From NCBI GenBank assembly GCA_004764695.1, contig SMSO01000032.1:7088668-7152667 (forward strand): a stretch of 64,000 nt of DNA, written 5' to 3'. The notes under the pieces were generated by a model that saw only the letters and a list, made by a program, of their open reading frames with translations, was not told where the DNA came from and made no database searches. The DNA comes from Schizochytrium sp. TIO01. Its lineage: Eukaryota > Sar > Bigyra > Thraustochytrida > Thraustochytriidae. The position numbers and the translations under genes were made by a program. Shown here piece by piece: positions 55,652 to 64,000 of this stretch; within the stretch, counting starts at the first letter, position 1, and each line of letters begins with the position of its first letter.

Positions 55652-57928
55652 ATGGTGCGCGTTTCCATGGTGCGCGGCGATCTGCCTCCAGCGGCCTTGC
55701 TGCAGCAGCTGCAAGCCCTCCGCGCGGAGACCTTTGGAGGAGACCGTGAGGAACTTGCAGGTGCCGCTGCCATCTCTCTCCAGGGCCTCAAGGCTCTCTT
55801 CGACGCCGCTCGTGCTGCGGAGGCCTCAGCATCAGAGCTCCGTGCTGCCCGCGGCTCGGGCTGGGCTCATGACGGCGCCAATGATTCCGAGAGTGAATCC
55901 GAAAATGACTCTGAAAACGACTCTGAGAAGAAATCCCGCAAGAGGCGACGACCCGTTGCCTCAGGACGCCTAGATGAGCTCCCTGTGGAAGGCTTCGATG
56001 CGGAACAACTGTGGGCTATGCTGGACATGGACAACAAACCCACGATGAAGTACCTCGAAGATGCAGTAGAAAAGCTGACAGAAGCTGGACGTGAGGCTCC
56101 TATCCGCATCACCATCGAAGACAATGCATCCGAAGAAGAAGACTCTGAGGAGGAAGACGACGGTGATGATGATGAAGATGAATATTCCGGAGAGGAGGAT
56201 GAGGACATGGAAATGGACCTCGAGGAGATGATCAAGGCCAAAAAGGGGGCCAAGAAGCAGAATAAGGCCATCGAAGAGTCTGAAGAAGAAGAAGAGGACG
56301 AAGAAGAAGAAGAAGAGGACGATGATGAAGACGAAGACGAAGAAGAGAAGAAGGTGGCATCAGGAGAAGAGTCTGAGGATGAAGAGAACGACTTGAACAT
56401 GCCGACGGAGATGGACGATGATTTCTTTGCATTTGCGGAGATGGAGAAGTTCACTTCGGGAATTGAGGACGAAGACGTGAAATACAAACTGAAGCAGATG
56501 CAACGCGAAAAGAAACAGAAGGAGCAGGATGTCAAGGAAGCACGCAAGTCTGTCGGCAAGAAGGACGACGATGACTATAGCGACGACGGTGCCGTTGACG
56601 AAGCCAACATGTTTGACGATGAAGATGAAGATGATAATGACGGATCCTCCATTGACCTTGAAGAGGCAGACGGTGACGACAGCGAGGACGAAGGAAGACA
56701 TACCATGTTCAGCGACTTCTGGGGCAAGGGGTCCAAAAAGACCAAGACCCCCGCTGCTGCCTCAGCTAAGAAACAGAAGCGCTCCAAGATCGAAGATGAC
56801 GATGAGGATGATGATGAAGAAGAAGAGGGAAGTGACGAAGAGGAGGTCTCTGACGAGGACGAAGCCGAAATGGACGTTAGCGACGAAGAAGGGGAAGGTC
56901 TCGACGAGCTCGAAGGTGAGGAAGAGGACGAAAAGGTTGAGCCAAAGGAAGTCCGTTTGTCCACACACGAAAAACAGCAGCTCGCTCTTCGCGAGCAGAT
57001 TGAGGAACTTGAACAGGAACTCGTTGGTGAGAAGGACTGGGAGATGACCGGTGAGGCCTCTGGACACTCAAGGCCCCAAAACGCACTCCTGGAGAAGGGT
57101 GCCGAGATTCAGGTGGACTACCTCTCAAGGCCTGCTCCGGCAATTACTGAGGAAGTAACTCGGTCTCTTGAGGATCGCATCAAACAACGTATTCTGGACG
57201 GTGATTACGACGACGTGGAGCGTAAGCTTCCAATGGAGAAGGACGCAGACTACAGACCCAAGGCAGAGCTCTCTATGGAGAAGAGCAAGGTGGGTCTTGG
57301 CGAGGAATACGCACAAGCGTACGAACAGCAGGTCATGGGCCACGCCTCTGAGTCTGAGACAGCGCTGAGCAAGGAGCACGAGGAGTTGCACAATATGTTC
57401 ACAGCGCTCTGCCACAAACTCGACTCCCTGTCGAACTTCCACTACACACCGAAACCACCCACCTTGGAGGGAGAAGTCACGCCTATGAACACAGCCTCCA
57501 TCGAAATGGAGGAGGCCATGCCTGTGGCTATGAGCAGCGCAACTCAAGCTGCGCCAGAACAGGTGTTGGCAGCCAAGAAAGGCCGCGAAGGTGTGGGTCG
57601 CACTCGCGAGGAGATGGATCAGGAGGAGCGCAAGAGAATTCGCCAGGCCAACAAGACAGCCAAACGCAAGCGCCAGCGCCAGCGCGATGCAGAAAAGCGC
57701 GTTGTCTCCAGACTCAACCCGGGCCTCGGCAACAAACATGCCAAGAAGGCCGCAGCGAAGGTCGCAAGTGGGGCTGCTCCAGAGGGAGACAACACCAAAT
57801 GGACCAAGTCATCCAGCTTCTTTGCGAAGATGCAGCAAAACACACAAGACGCAGCCGCTGCTCAGCGAAAGGGCGCGGACAAGTCGAACAAAAACAACAG
57901 CAGCAAAACTGCTCAATTGCGCCTTTAA
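55652..57928 (+). CDS. MPP10: U3 small nucleolar ribonucleoprotein MPP10 (758 aa)
   Basis: MPP10 is a U3 snoRNP protein of the small-subunit processome, needed in the nucleolus for early cleavages of pre-18S rRNA, together with IMP3 and IMP4. I start at the ATG at 55652 (gccATGG); the frame extends upstream only from a TTG. The conserved family blocks are all present: MDDDFFAFAEMEKF, MFSDFWG, the IMP-binding type helix LREQIEELEQELVGEKDWEM with TGEA and RPQNALLE after it, APAITEEVTRSLEDRIKQRI, and LDSLSNFHYTPKPP. The C-terminus is the usual basic Lys/Arg-rich tail. The N-terminal half is extremely acidic, with long runs of Glu and Asp between the family blocks, which explains why it is longer than human (681) and yeast (593) MPP10. 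The antisense Ser-rich frames over these runs are shadows. Confidence 0.95.
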   Translation: MVRVSMVRGDLPPAALLQQLQALRAETFGGDREELAGAAAISLQGLKALFDAARAAEASASELRAARGSGWAHDGANDSESESENDSENDSEKKSRKRRRPVASGRLDELPVEGFDAEQLWAMLDMDNKPTMKYLEDAVEKLTEAGREAPIRITIEDNASEEEDSEEEDDGDDDEDEYSGEEDEDMEMDLEEMIKAKKGAKKQNKAIEESEEEEEDEEEEEEDDDEDEDEEEKKVASGEESEDEENDLNMPTEMDDDFFAFAEMEKFTSGIEDEDVKYKLKQMQREKKQKEQDVKEARKSVGKKDDDDYSDDGAVDEANMFDDEDEDDNDGSSIDLEEADGDDSEDEGRHTMFSDFWGKGSKKTKTPAAASAKKQKRSKIEDDDEDDDEEEEGSDEEEVSDEDEAEMDVSDEEGEGLDELEGEEEDEKVEPKEVRLSTHEKQQLALREQIEELEQELVGEKDWEMTGEASGHSRPQNALLEKGAEIQVDYLSRPAPAITEEVTRSLEDRIKQRILDGDYDDVERKLPMEKDADYRPKAELSMEKSKVGLGEEYAQAYEQQVMGHASESETALSKEHEELHNMFTALCHKLDSLSNFHYTPKPPTLEGEVTPMNTASIEMEEAMPVAMSSATQAAPEQVLAAKKGREGVGRTREEMDQEERKRIRQANKTAKRKRQRQRDAEKRVVSRLNPGLGNKHAKKAAAKVASGAAPEGDNTKWTKSSSFFAKMQQNTQDAAAAQRKGADKSNKNNSSKTAQLRL

Positions 57929-59063
57929 GTACCTTCTTGCTATCTACCTCTGTGCCTCTGCTTGCATGCTAATCAACTTCATACCCTCGAATAGAATAAA
58001 TTACAATTGTTGCTTTTGATATGATTGTTGTTTTATCATTGTTTTATCATATAGTATGAATTTTTATTCATACGCTCAGGCTGCTTTAACAACAGATCAA
58101 TTTATGAATACTGCTCAAATTCAATGTCACCTAGCGTAGACAAGGCACTCTGTTTGGTTCATTCGAAACCTCCAAATTTAAGATTGGCACAAATTTGCAG
58201 ATCAACCATCAGCTCCAGGCTGACTGACCTTCACCAAATCATTCATTACTGGGCATTGGAAGTATCGGTTTGCAAATTTTAAGATTGAATAAATTAAGGT
58301 AATAGTAGCAACACACTTGTTGGTAATGGTCTTGTTCCCCTCCCGGCGTTGATTTCGAGTAAAATCAGCGCATAGAAATGAAGAATCCTCTGGTGGTTAT
58401 TTTTTGGACAAAATGAGCTTGAATGATTACTAGTGCACCAAAATTCTATGCCTTTCCCTCGCAACTACCATGTAGCATTTGACCGAGTTTGTTTATTGGC
58501 TTGGAGGAAGTAGAAGAACGAGAACGAGACTGGAACACAATGTCCGCTTGATGAAATTTATCTTAATATAGAACTTATTCAACGATTCATTAATTTACAT
58601 ATAACTTTAATAGAAATAACATTGCAATAGTAAGAGTTCTACGTGAACCTTCGTAGACACGCTGAGTTAGACTCCACTTACTTGAGCAATAATAAGGGGA
58701 AGCCAATGAGTTTTAATAAAACCCATTATCAATTACATCAAAGAAACCAATCCACATGCAATCAAAAAGCGAGCTATTTTTTTTGTTGCGACAATTCCTC
58801 TATCTTTGTTTACAGAGGATGACTGTAGATGACTGTAGAATGTGGCGGATACTCAATGAAGAGAATATAGAACATGAGCGATTGTCTGCAAATCGCAAAC
58901 TAGAAAGTTGAGTTCATCGAAAGTGATGAACAGAATAGTTGCAAACCATATAATGGAAAGCGATGTGTCAACACGCTACGGTGTTTACACTTGATGAGCG
59001 AGAAATGGAGCAGAGCAAACACTCATTTTTAAACACTCATGCCTTGCTGCAAGAATGAGTCTA
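57929..59063. other. Convergent spacer (1.1 kb)
   Basis: AT-rich sequence between the 3' ends of MPP10 and the small orphan gene. A direct GTTTTATCATT duplication occurs near 58029-58050. No gene is seen. Confidence 0.5.
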
Positions 59064-59939
59064 TTAGGCCATGATGCGAAATAACGCTTCGAGCTCGCCT
59101 CGGGCATCATCTTCACGAAGCTCCACCAAAGAGGCCTCCTCTTGGCAAATATGACCAAAAGGATCGTACTCGTTGTCCCTCATGAAGCGGTCGAGTTTAT
59201 TCCGCATCCGTGTCTCAAACATCTTGATATCTGAATCCCGGTGTTTTTGGTGATTATAGTTTTTATCAGAACTTGCGCCCTCCACGAGCAAGCGAAGTTC
59301 AATATCCTCAAGATACTCCTCCATGACAGCCATGCATGCATCAAGTACAAAGTAGCAAGCGCAGATTGGACTGTGCGGCTGGAAGTAAGAAAAGGTGCGC
59401 ATTATACGAGGGTTCTTCCCACGCACGACATCAAAGTAAACGGAGTTGAGATACTTGCACAAGGCTACAACGGTGGCAGAGGCATCAACGGTTTTCTGCG
59501 AGTCCCGAATCGCAAGAATTCTACCGACGAGAGTGTCAATGACAAACTCCTTAAAAACCTCCTCGGCAGTTTGCCGATTAATTTCTTTGGCCAGGTTTGT
59601 TGCACCAGTGTAATTTGCTGTGCGATGGAATGCTTCTTCGAGCCGGACTGAGCGTTGCCGCCACGAATCACGCCTTTGTTCTAGCTGTGCCGCTACAAGC
59701 TTGGTGGAAGTATCATTGATTGTATACTCTGATGCTTGGAGCTTTGCCAATGTGCTGCGTCTGCCCCCGCGGGTTTGCGGTTGCACTGCAGTGCGTTTAC
59801 GGTCACCAAAATCTAAGCCATATAGCTCGTTGTGAGTGGTCAAAAGTCGAGAATCATCGTGGTCAGCCATTGTGAGTGCCCCAGGCTCTAGTGCTCTTGA
59901 CAACGAAGTGCCGCTCGGTCGTCCTGCGCAGCCTCCCAT
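59064..59939 (-). CDS. Unknown protein with possible N-myristoylation signal (291 aa)
   Basis: The first ATG, at 59939, gives MGGCAGRPSG. Gly2, a small residue at position 6 and a nearby Cys4 fit a dual N-myristoylation and palmitoylation signal, so membrane anchoring is plausible. A later ATG gives MADHDDSRLL at residue 24 and would remove it. The rest is soluble and mainly helical: an Arg/Gln-rich segment (about 60-105), then NRQTAEEVFKEFVIDTLVGR and a Cys-containing stretch (ICACYFVLDACMAVMEEYLE), ending in an acidic tail. I recognise no family and no catalytic motif. It is convergent with MPP10 and has no other neighbour in the window on its 5' side. The open frame is long for this AT-rich context and is probably a real gene. 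Confidence 0.78.
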   Translation of the reverse strand: MGGCAGRPSGTSLSRALEPGALTMADHDDSRLLTTHNELYGLDFGDRKRTAVQPQTRGGRRSTLAKLQASEYTINDTSTKLVAAQLEQRRDSWRQRSVRLEEAFHRTANYTGATNLAKEINRQTAEEVFKEFVIDTLVGRILAIRDSQKTVDASATVVALCKYLNSVYFDVVRGKNPRIMRTFSYFQPHSPICACYFVLDACMAVMEEYLEDIELRLLVEGASSDKNYNHQKHRDSDIKMFETRMRNKLDRFMRDNEYDPFGHICQEEASLVELREDDARGELEALFRIMA

Positions 59940-61092
59940 AATAGACTCCTTTTGGCAATTCACACAATCCACCAAGCTTTTGCAGGTATATTATGTGCGT
60001 GCGTGCTCACTAGCGAAGAGGGAGAGGGCTGGCTGTATACAACCCAATTGAAAGACCTCAGCAGCCAACCTCCTTCCGGGTCTGCGATGATGATATCTAA
60101 AGCCGATTAGTCAACGAAGATGGGTTTGTGAATTGGTTTTCTGATTTGCACCCAACACCTCTGTCTCCATAACTTCTTACTTTCGGCGAGTGAAAGAACT
60201 TCTGATCAACTTTTTCTCATCCCTGCTATCGGTAGCGCTAAGTACTTCTACTGCTAGGTGTTAGTTCTATCGACACTGGCTTGCTCCATGGAAGAAATAA
60301 TACAAGTAGCCCAGTCAGTTATACTTGGGTGCAAGTACAATATTCCTCTATAATCTACTTGTCATTAATATACTCTATTTATCAGCCTCCTCGATTCCGA
60401 CTTGTCCCGAGTTGGAGCTTGTGCGCACGCGTGGCACCCCAGTGACACCCAGAGGAGGCTCCATTGTGGTGAGCGGTGTTTCCTCTCTGTCCCACTACCT
60501 CACAAAAACCGCATATATCCCTTACTAAAATATAGTATTCGGTCAGATGTTGGTGAAATGTGGAAAAAATGCCCTTTAATACATGGTAGTGGCAGACACA
60601 TAAAAGCGCAGTGGGGGATGTGAGGGTTCACGTGCTACTGATCGAGAAATCTCGCTCTGAAAGCACAAAAGGGAAGTTCAGCGGGGCCACGCGAGCCTCG
60701 AATTCACAACTTGCCAAGTGAGAGTTTTGTTTCCCTACTGTAAGGTAGGCAACACCGCGATAACTCGTGGGCGACTTGTTCAACATCATGAAACGCGTGG
60801 CTCTTGACAATCTTGCAGTCGGAGGTGCTCCGGATGGTCACGAATGCCACAATGCCCGCGACGCATCCACCAGCCAGCCGGTGCCAGGTCAATCAACTGG
60901 CTGAGCGATGGAACAAGCGATCGAGCGACCGAGCGATCGAGCCAGCCAGCCAATACGAGGATAAATAGATGGATAGGTGGATGATTGATAGATGGACCAC
61001 TTCACCCACGCCAGGAGCGAGCTGGTGTTCTCGTTTGCTCTCAGCTCTCTAGCCAGGCTCGTGAGCGTCGTTGATGCCTCCTCAAGCTTAGG

Positions 61093-61140
61093 ATTTGCTT
61101 TGCTTTGCTTTGCTTCGCTTCGCTTCGCTTAGCTTAGCTT
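61093..61140. repeat. (TTTGC/TTCGC/TTAGC)n pentanucleotide array
   Basis: About nine pentanucleotide units whose third base changes in blocks from T to C to A, as if three variants had each expanded locally. Confidence 0.9.
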
Positions 61141-62373
61141 TCTTCTTCTAGCTACGAATCGAAGATGGGTCATGTAAACCAGCCAGCCATGTACGGGGAT
61201 TTGCTCCTCGTCTTGCCATTCTGGTTTAGACTATCAGAGGATGTTGTCAATGATCACGATCTCACGACCGTTGCCAAGCAAGTGCTGCGATGGGCCTCGA
61301 TGACCGACCGAGGCGTGATCGTGTCCCACGAGGGTGGCGAAGGTGCTTCCGGGCGGACTCTTTGTTCACCCAAGCAGCCGAGCCCACCGAAGTTTAGCAA
61401 GCAAGCAAGCAAGCAAGCTTTGGCGCTGGGCGGACCAGTTCTTCGTGCTCGCCATCCAGCGAGCGAACGAATTAGCAAACGTGCGATCGAGCCGAGCTGC
61501 ATTTACTTCGGTGAATAGGCCAGCAAGCTAGGCTTTTCGAGCTCTTTCACCGCCGTCCGGAAGCTGCCTGTCTTCGATGCGCACGTCCCGAGCACAGGGC
61601 GCAGAACAGCCACGACCCACCAGATTTGCGAGTCGAAGAGAAGCGATGATTCATCATCGTCGTCAATTGTTGTACACGCATACCTGCAAGGCGATGGGAG
61701 TGGCTGCGAGCGAGGAGCAGCAGCATGTATCTCTAGGTAGCTGGAGCAGACTTCAAACCAAGAAGAGATAGATCGATCGAGGGTCTTCGACTGCGGCACT
61801 CGCTCACTCCTTCAGCCCTAGTAGTCGGGTTTCATCTTAATCCAGAGCAGCAGGAGCAAGAGCAGGGCCCTTGGGCAAGTTAAGGCGAGAACAAGCAAGG
61901 AAGAAACAGCAAAAATACAACTATTCTGGTATTAGAAATCCCCAGGGGTCTTATCTTGCTGGTAGATAGTTCTACCTGGGTAATACATCCCTCCTTTGGG
62001 TTTCATGAAATGCAATCAATCATTCATCGCCATCGCAGGCAATCAATCAATGTTGTCCAAAGGAAGACGCCCATCTGCCTCGCAAATCGCACCAGCTGGC
62101 CATCGCCCTCTTGGCAGCGCAAAGGCTTGCTTAAAGCAGTGCCGAAGGCAAGGGAGTCCAGCACAACCTGAGGTTGGAAATGAAATCTGTACTATGATGT
62201 ACTGGATGGTGGGTGCAATTGGACAACTTAGATCGATATAACCTAATTCTATAGCTCTGTGATAACCTTTGGAGTCAAACTTAAGGGTCGCACCAGAGCC
62301 GGTGCGGAGAAGCCGTGGAGGCGCCTTCTGCTTGAATTGAAGCCTGGAAATTTTGCAACGCATACAATAAGTA

Positions 62374-62396
62374 GGTATGTATGTATGTATGTATGC
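62374..62396. repeat. (GTAT)n tetranucleotide array
   Basis: About five and a half perfect GTAT units. Confidence 0.95.
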
Positions 62397-63402
62397 AAGG
62401 AAACCTCGCGGGGAAAGGGGTTAGGAACACACTGCGAAGGTAGCACACGGGGGTTCTTATGTTTCTCCAGTGGCTGCTCCTTGGCCCCCCAAATCGCCAA
62501 ATTTGCGCCAAGATTCTTGCGACCACCTGACCAATAGATCCCTCTATCGTGAGCTTTCCAGCAGCATCAACAGGTTCTAGACCTACTCATGATTCTATTA
62601 CTAGAAATATATCAAAGTCATGGTTTCCTCAAGAGCAATTGATTCTTAGCGGTCATTCCACGGTTGCTGCGTTGTGTGACATAGCGAAACCTCGTATCTT
62701 GATCAGGCTGCCATGTGTCAGCATACTGGGCACTATAGTGATCATTATATGGCTAAGGCGGATGACCGTTGAAGGAGATCGAATTCGTCCTGGTTAGGGA
62801 GCTCTTCTCTAAGCAATTGAGTCGGTGAGACTTCTGATAAGACCCTAATATCAGCGCAGGCAGGAATATGAGAGGCAGCAGCAGACACACTTAGCAATAA
62901 ACGACTCCATAAACCCAGTTTAGGCGATGTCAGGGCTTAAAAATACTTGCAAAGCTTTGGAATGGAAAAGCTAGAAAAAGAAAAAATAGGAGCTAGATAC
63001 TCTTAGTCTAAGTTCCAAAGATTGAAGATACCTTGGACAACTCGATTGCATTTTCAATCGAATTGAATAAATTCATAGCAGAAACTATCCTTATAATTTC
63101 TTCACTTGGGTAAGAACTCTTTACTGTTTCTCAACTTGAGCACTCTCCTCTCCGCAACGTGCAATCGCACCCAAAGCACTTACAGTGAAAAAAAAAAAGT
63201 TTTGGAAATTCACACAAATTAAAATACAGCACAACCTGACTCTACGGAGACTAGTTGTTTTCGGTTGTATCGTTGAAAGTTGCAGCTCGAGGCAACGAAG
63301 GTTACCTAAGTAAGCTCTGGCACGTCATCTATAGTTGAAACTAAGTTTCCCTAGTCGTGTTGCAGAAACTCGACGAGAAGGATAGGGGAAGAGAGAATTT
63401 AG

Positions 63403-63487
63403 GTTATTAAAAATTATTAAAAATTAATAAATAATTTTAAAAATTTAAATTTAAATTAAAAAAGATAAATTAATAATATTAAAAATA
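63403..63487. repeat. A/T-only low-complexity stretch
   Basis: About 85 bases almost wholly A and T, made of ATTAAAAATT-like and AATTTAAATTT words with a local palindrome. It could be an easily melted or scaffold-attachment type region, but nothing more can be said. Confidence 0.85.
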
Positions 63488-64000
63488 AGGATATTGATGC
63501 TCAACAAGTACTATCGGTTCTGCTCTGCTCACAACTCTCCACCAGAGGTGCCTTCTTAAATGCATGTACTGGTCTCAAGCGCATTGTGATTGTCACAAGT
63601 TCGCAACCTCCAGCACTCCTCAATTGACGGGCTTAATGGATTGAGCCAAGGATAAATGCCAAAACATAGTTTCACACAGCCCAGTCTAGCGGCTGCGGTA
63701 AAGGGTTTGCAGGTGAATACTACCAGTGCCTCTGGTAACACATAGACTTCCAAAATTGCAATGAGTATTCCTACCAAGGAGAGCTTGTACCTTGCTGCGC
63801 TTGACATCAGGCGAACAACTTTGGCCTTCCTTAGAAAGTAAACACACGGTTTCCGTTGAAGGGCACAAGATCGCTATATATGTTGGTTCCAATAGAGGTC
63901 GTTCATGCTTAGACTCAAGGACAGTGAGTTTGCTAATTGATTCTCTCATGTGCATGACTGTGTCTGCAATAAATATTTGAGTTTTCTACAGCACACTCTT

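Larger units (their letters stand above)
59940..64000. other. Terminal spacer (4.1 kb) with weak open frames
   Basis: No firm gene is visible. GC-richer stretches at 60900-61800 and 62000-62540 have open frames on both strands, the best of which are given under findings. Pentanucleotide, GTAT and A/T arrays are listed separately. Any promoter for the minus-strand gene ending at 59064 lies at the start of this region. Confidence 0.5.

Noticed and set aside
55867-56964. Ser-rich minus-strand frames over MPP10
   Set aside because: They are the reverse reading of Glu/Asp codon runs in MPP10.

Overview
The window is nuclear DNA of a microbial eukaryote. It carries 13 well-supported protein genes, each a single uninterrupted reading frame, separated by AT-rich, repeat-rich spacers. 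Recognisable genes are actin, eIF3a, the spliceosome factor SYF1/XAB2, the U3 snoRNP protein MPP10, a MORN-repeat protein, a cytidine-deaminase-fold protein, an ankyrin/methyltransferase fusion, a PH/costars protein, and a PHD-finger protein with what looks like a dead histone-deacetylase fold. The intron-poor genes, canonical actin and strong third-position GC preference in actin and eIF3a fit a heterotrophic stramenopile, most likely a labyrinthulomycete (thraustochytrid). That placement is inference: no rDNA or organelle marker is present, and I see no convincing tRNA, rRNA, CRISPR or intact transposon.

Layout. 1-4979: spacer with a possible piggyBac-like relic near 600-920. 4980-10085: convergent pair of a multi-pass membrane protein (+) and a large deaminase-fold protein (-). 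10086-14690: spacer with exon-like scraps. 14691-19775: convergent pair of a PH-coiled-coil-costars protein (+) and actin (-). 19776-28289: 8.5-kb spacer rich in tetranucleotide repeats. 28290-34300: convergent pair of the PHD/HDAC-like protein (+) and the ankyrin-methyltransferase (-). 34301-38912: spacer with a possible small two-exon gene at 36305-36844. 38913-45235: convergent pair of SYF1 (+) and a 910-aa orphan (-). 46972-52025: convergent pair of the MORN protein (+) and eIF3a (-). 53023-54771: Glu-Gln-rich coiled-coil protein (+). 55652-59939: MPP10 (+) convergent with a small, possibly N-myristoylated orphan (-). 59940-64000: spacer with weak open-frame scraps.

Gene order is strikingly regular. 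Eleven of twelve neighbouring pairs are on opposite strands. Convergent gaps are short (0.3-1.3 kb), while divergent gaps are mostly long (1.0-8.5 kb) and hold nearly all the simple-sequence arrays.

The genes do not form one pathway. Several serve core RNA and protein production (SYF1 in splicing, MPP10 in small-subunit rRNA processing, eIF3a in translation initiation). Two adjacent genes point to the actin cytoskeleton (actin and the costars protein). The most unusual proteins are the PHD plus catalytically dead HDAC-like protein, the deaminase whose zinc motifs are split by a long disordered insert behind a Rossmann-like region, and the PH-costars protein beside actin.
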